Positions 5,192 to 5,589 of a stretch of 5,589 nt of DNA are shown here, one piece after another. The stretch comes from Bacteroidota bacterium (GTDB lineage Bacteria > Bacteroidota > Bacteroidia > Chitinophagales > Chitinophagaceae). Position numbers and translations under genes: made by a program. The stretch covers positions 1 to 5,589 of the forward strand of contig JAGWPQ010000490.1 in assembly GCA_028877045.1 (NCBI GenBank), written 5' to 3'. Every line of letters begins with the position of its first letter. Position 1 is the stretch's first letter. Below the pieces are notes generated by a model. It was not told the origin of the DNA, did not search any database, and saw nothing but the letters and a program-made list of their open reading frames with translations.

Positions 5192-5589
5192 TCAAAGGAT
5201 GTTCAATTGTTTATTTAATACCGAGCGATATGCATCTGCAACCGGTAAAGATTTTCCATTTACAATTAATGTTCCGTCCTCGATGGTATCAATTTTATTT
5301 AAAGCAACAATATAGGAACGATGTACCCTGAAAAATTTCTTTGATGGGAGTCTTTCTTCAATTGTTTTTAAGGTTGTATGAATTGCGTAAAATTTTTGAA
5401 ACGTATGTAATTTTACATAATCGCCCATTGCCTCTGCAAAAAGAATATCTTCTAATTTAAGTTTTCTAACAATATTAGAGTCTCTGATAAAAATAAATTC
5501 ATCAGCATTTAATTTCACTTCTTCATTTTTGCTTGAAAGAATTTCCCGGACTTTTTCAATAGCCGAAATAAAACGCGATGGTGTTACAG
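5192..5589 (-). CDS. LytTR-family response regulator, C-terminal part (5' partial)
   Basis: This is the DNA-binding end of a two-component response regulator. The frame is open from 5587 at the right edge to a TGA at 5192, giving 131 residues. The first residues, VTPSRFISAIEKVREIL, match the end of a receiver domain (beta5 KP loop and alpha5) as found in REC-LytTR proteins, so roughly 100 or more receiver residues, including the phospho-Asp, lie outside the window. The LytTR domain (about visible residues 33-128) shows KLEDILFAEAMGDYVKLHT, TLKTIEERLP, FFRVHRSYIVALNKID and LPVADAYRSVL, the usual order of beta strands and the conserved HRSYIV segment. The GTG at 5518 that could be taken as a start is internal. 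LytTR regulators in Bacteroidota usually pair with LytS-type kinases (His_kinase family). Here the nearest visible kinase is a HisKA hybrid, and a LytS-type partner could sit beyond the right edge. No terminator is seen directly after the stop; the first is about 200 nt downstream. Confidence 0.93.
   Translation of the reverse strand, partial: VTPSRFISAIEKVREILSSKNEEVKLNADEFIFIRDSNIVRKLKLEDILFAEAMGDYVKLHTFQKFYAIHTTLKTIEERLPSKKFFRVHRSYIVALNKIDTIEDGTLIVNGKSLPVADAYRSVLNKQLNIL

Noticed and set aside
5516..5518. GTG as the start of a stand-alone LytTR protein
   Set aside because: The frame stays open to the window edge and upstream codons encode the end of a receiver domain, so this is an internal Val.

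Overview
The window looks like a chromosomal segment from a member of the Bacteroidota, probably of the Chitinophagaceae/Sphingobacteriia type. This rests on four things: an AT-rich sequence, weak or absent Shine-Dalgarno sequences, TAnnTTTG-type -7 promoter boxes, and an E1 dehydrogenase with alpha and beta halves fused in one chain carrying a WDDGYGIS signature. Genus and species cannot be read from it. Both edges cut through genes.

Layout. Positions 2-1903 (+) hold the C-terminal ~633 residues of a fused alpha/beta E1 component of a 2-oxo acid dehydrogenase complex. Its N-terminus lies off the left edge. Everything else is on the minus strand, convergent with it. Read in the direction of transcription (right to left) there is: the C-terminal part of a LytTR-family response regulator (5589-5192, N-terminus off the right edge); a 232-nt spacer with two TAGTTTTG boxes, a pair of 9-bp direct repeats 21 bp apart, and a strong stem-loop with a T-tract; a 64-residue two-helix membrane peptide (4959-4765); a 731-residue hybrid histidine kinase, sensor-HisKA-HATPase-REC-HPt (4727-2532); an unrecognised 82-codon ORF (2490-2242); and an 85-residue acyl-carrier-protein-like protein without the phosphopantetheine serine (2189-1932).

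How the parts may work together. The kinase carries every element of a phosphorelay up to the HPt domain but no DNA-binding output. The nearest candidate output is the LytTR regulator just upstream. A degenerate LytTR-type direct repeat with the usual 12-bp spacer lies in the gap between them, about 30 bp upstream of a TAnnTTTG box that lacks a recognisable -33 element. This suggests, as inference only, that the regulator controls the membrane peptide/kinase operon. An intrinsic-terminator-like hairpin ends only 15 nt before the membrane peptide's start codon. Transcripts from either upstream box must therefore pass through it, so it is either the end of the regulator transcript or an attenuator for the kinase operon.

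I saw no tRNA, rRNA, CRISPR array, insertion sequence or integrase. The most unusual items are the serine-less ACP-like protein and the promoter/repeat/hairpin arrangement ahead of the kinase operon.
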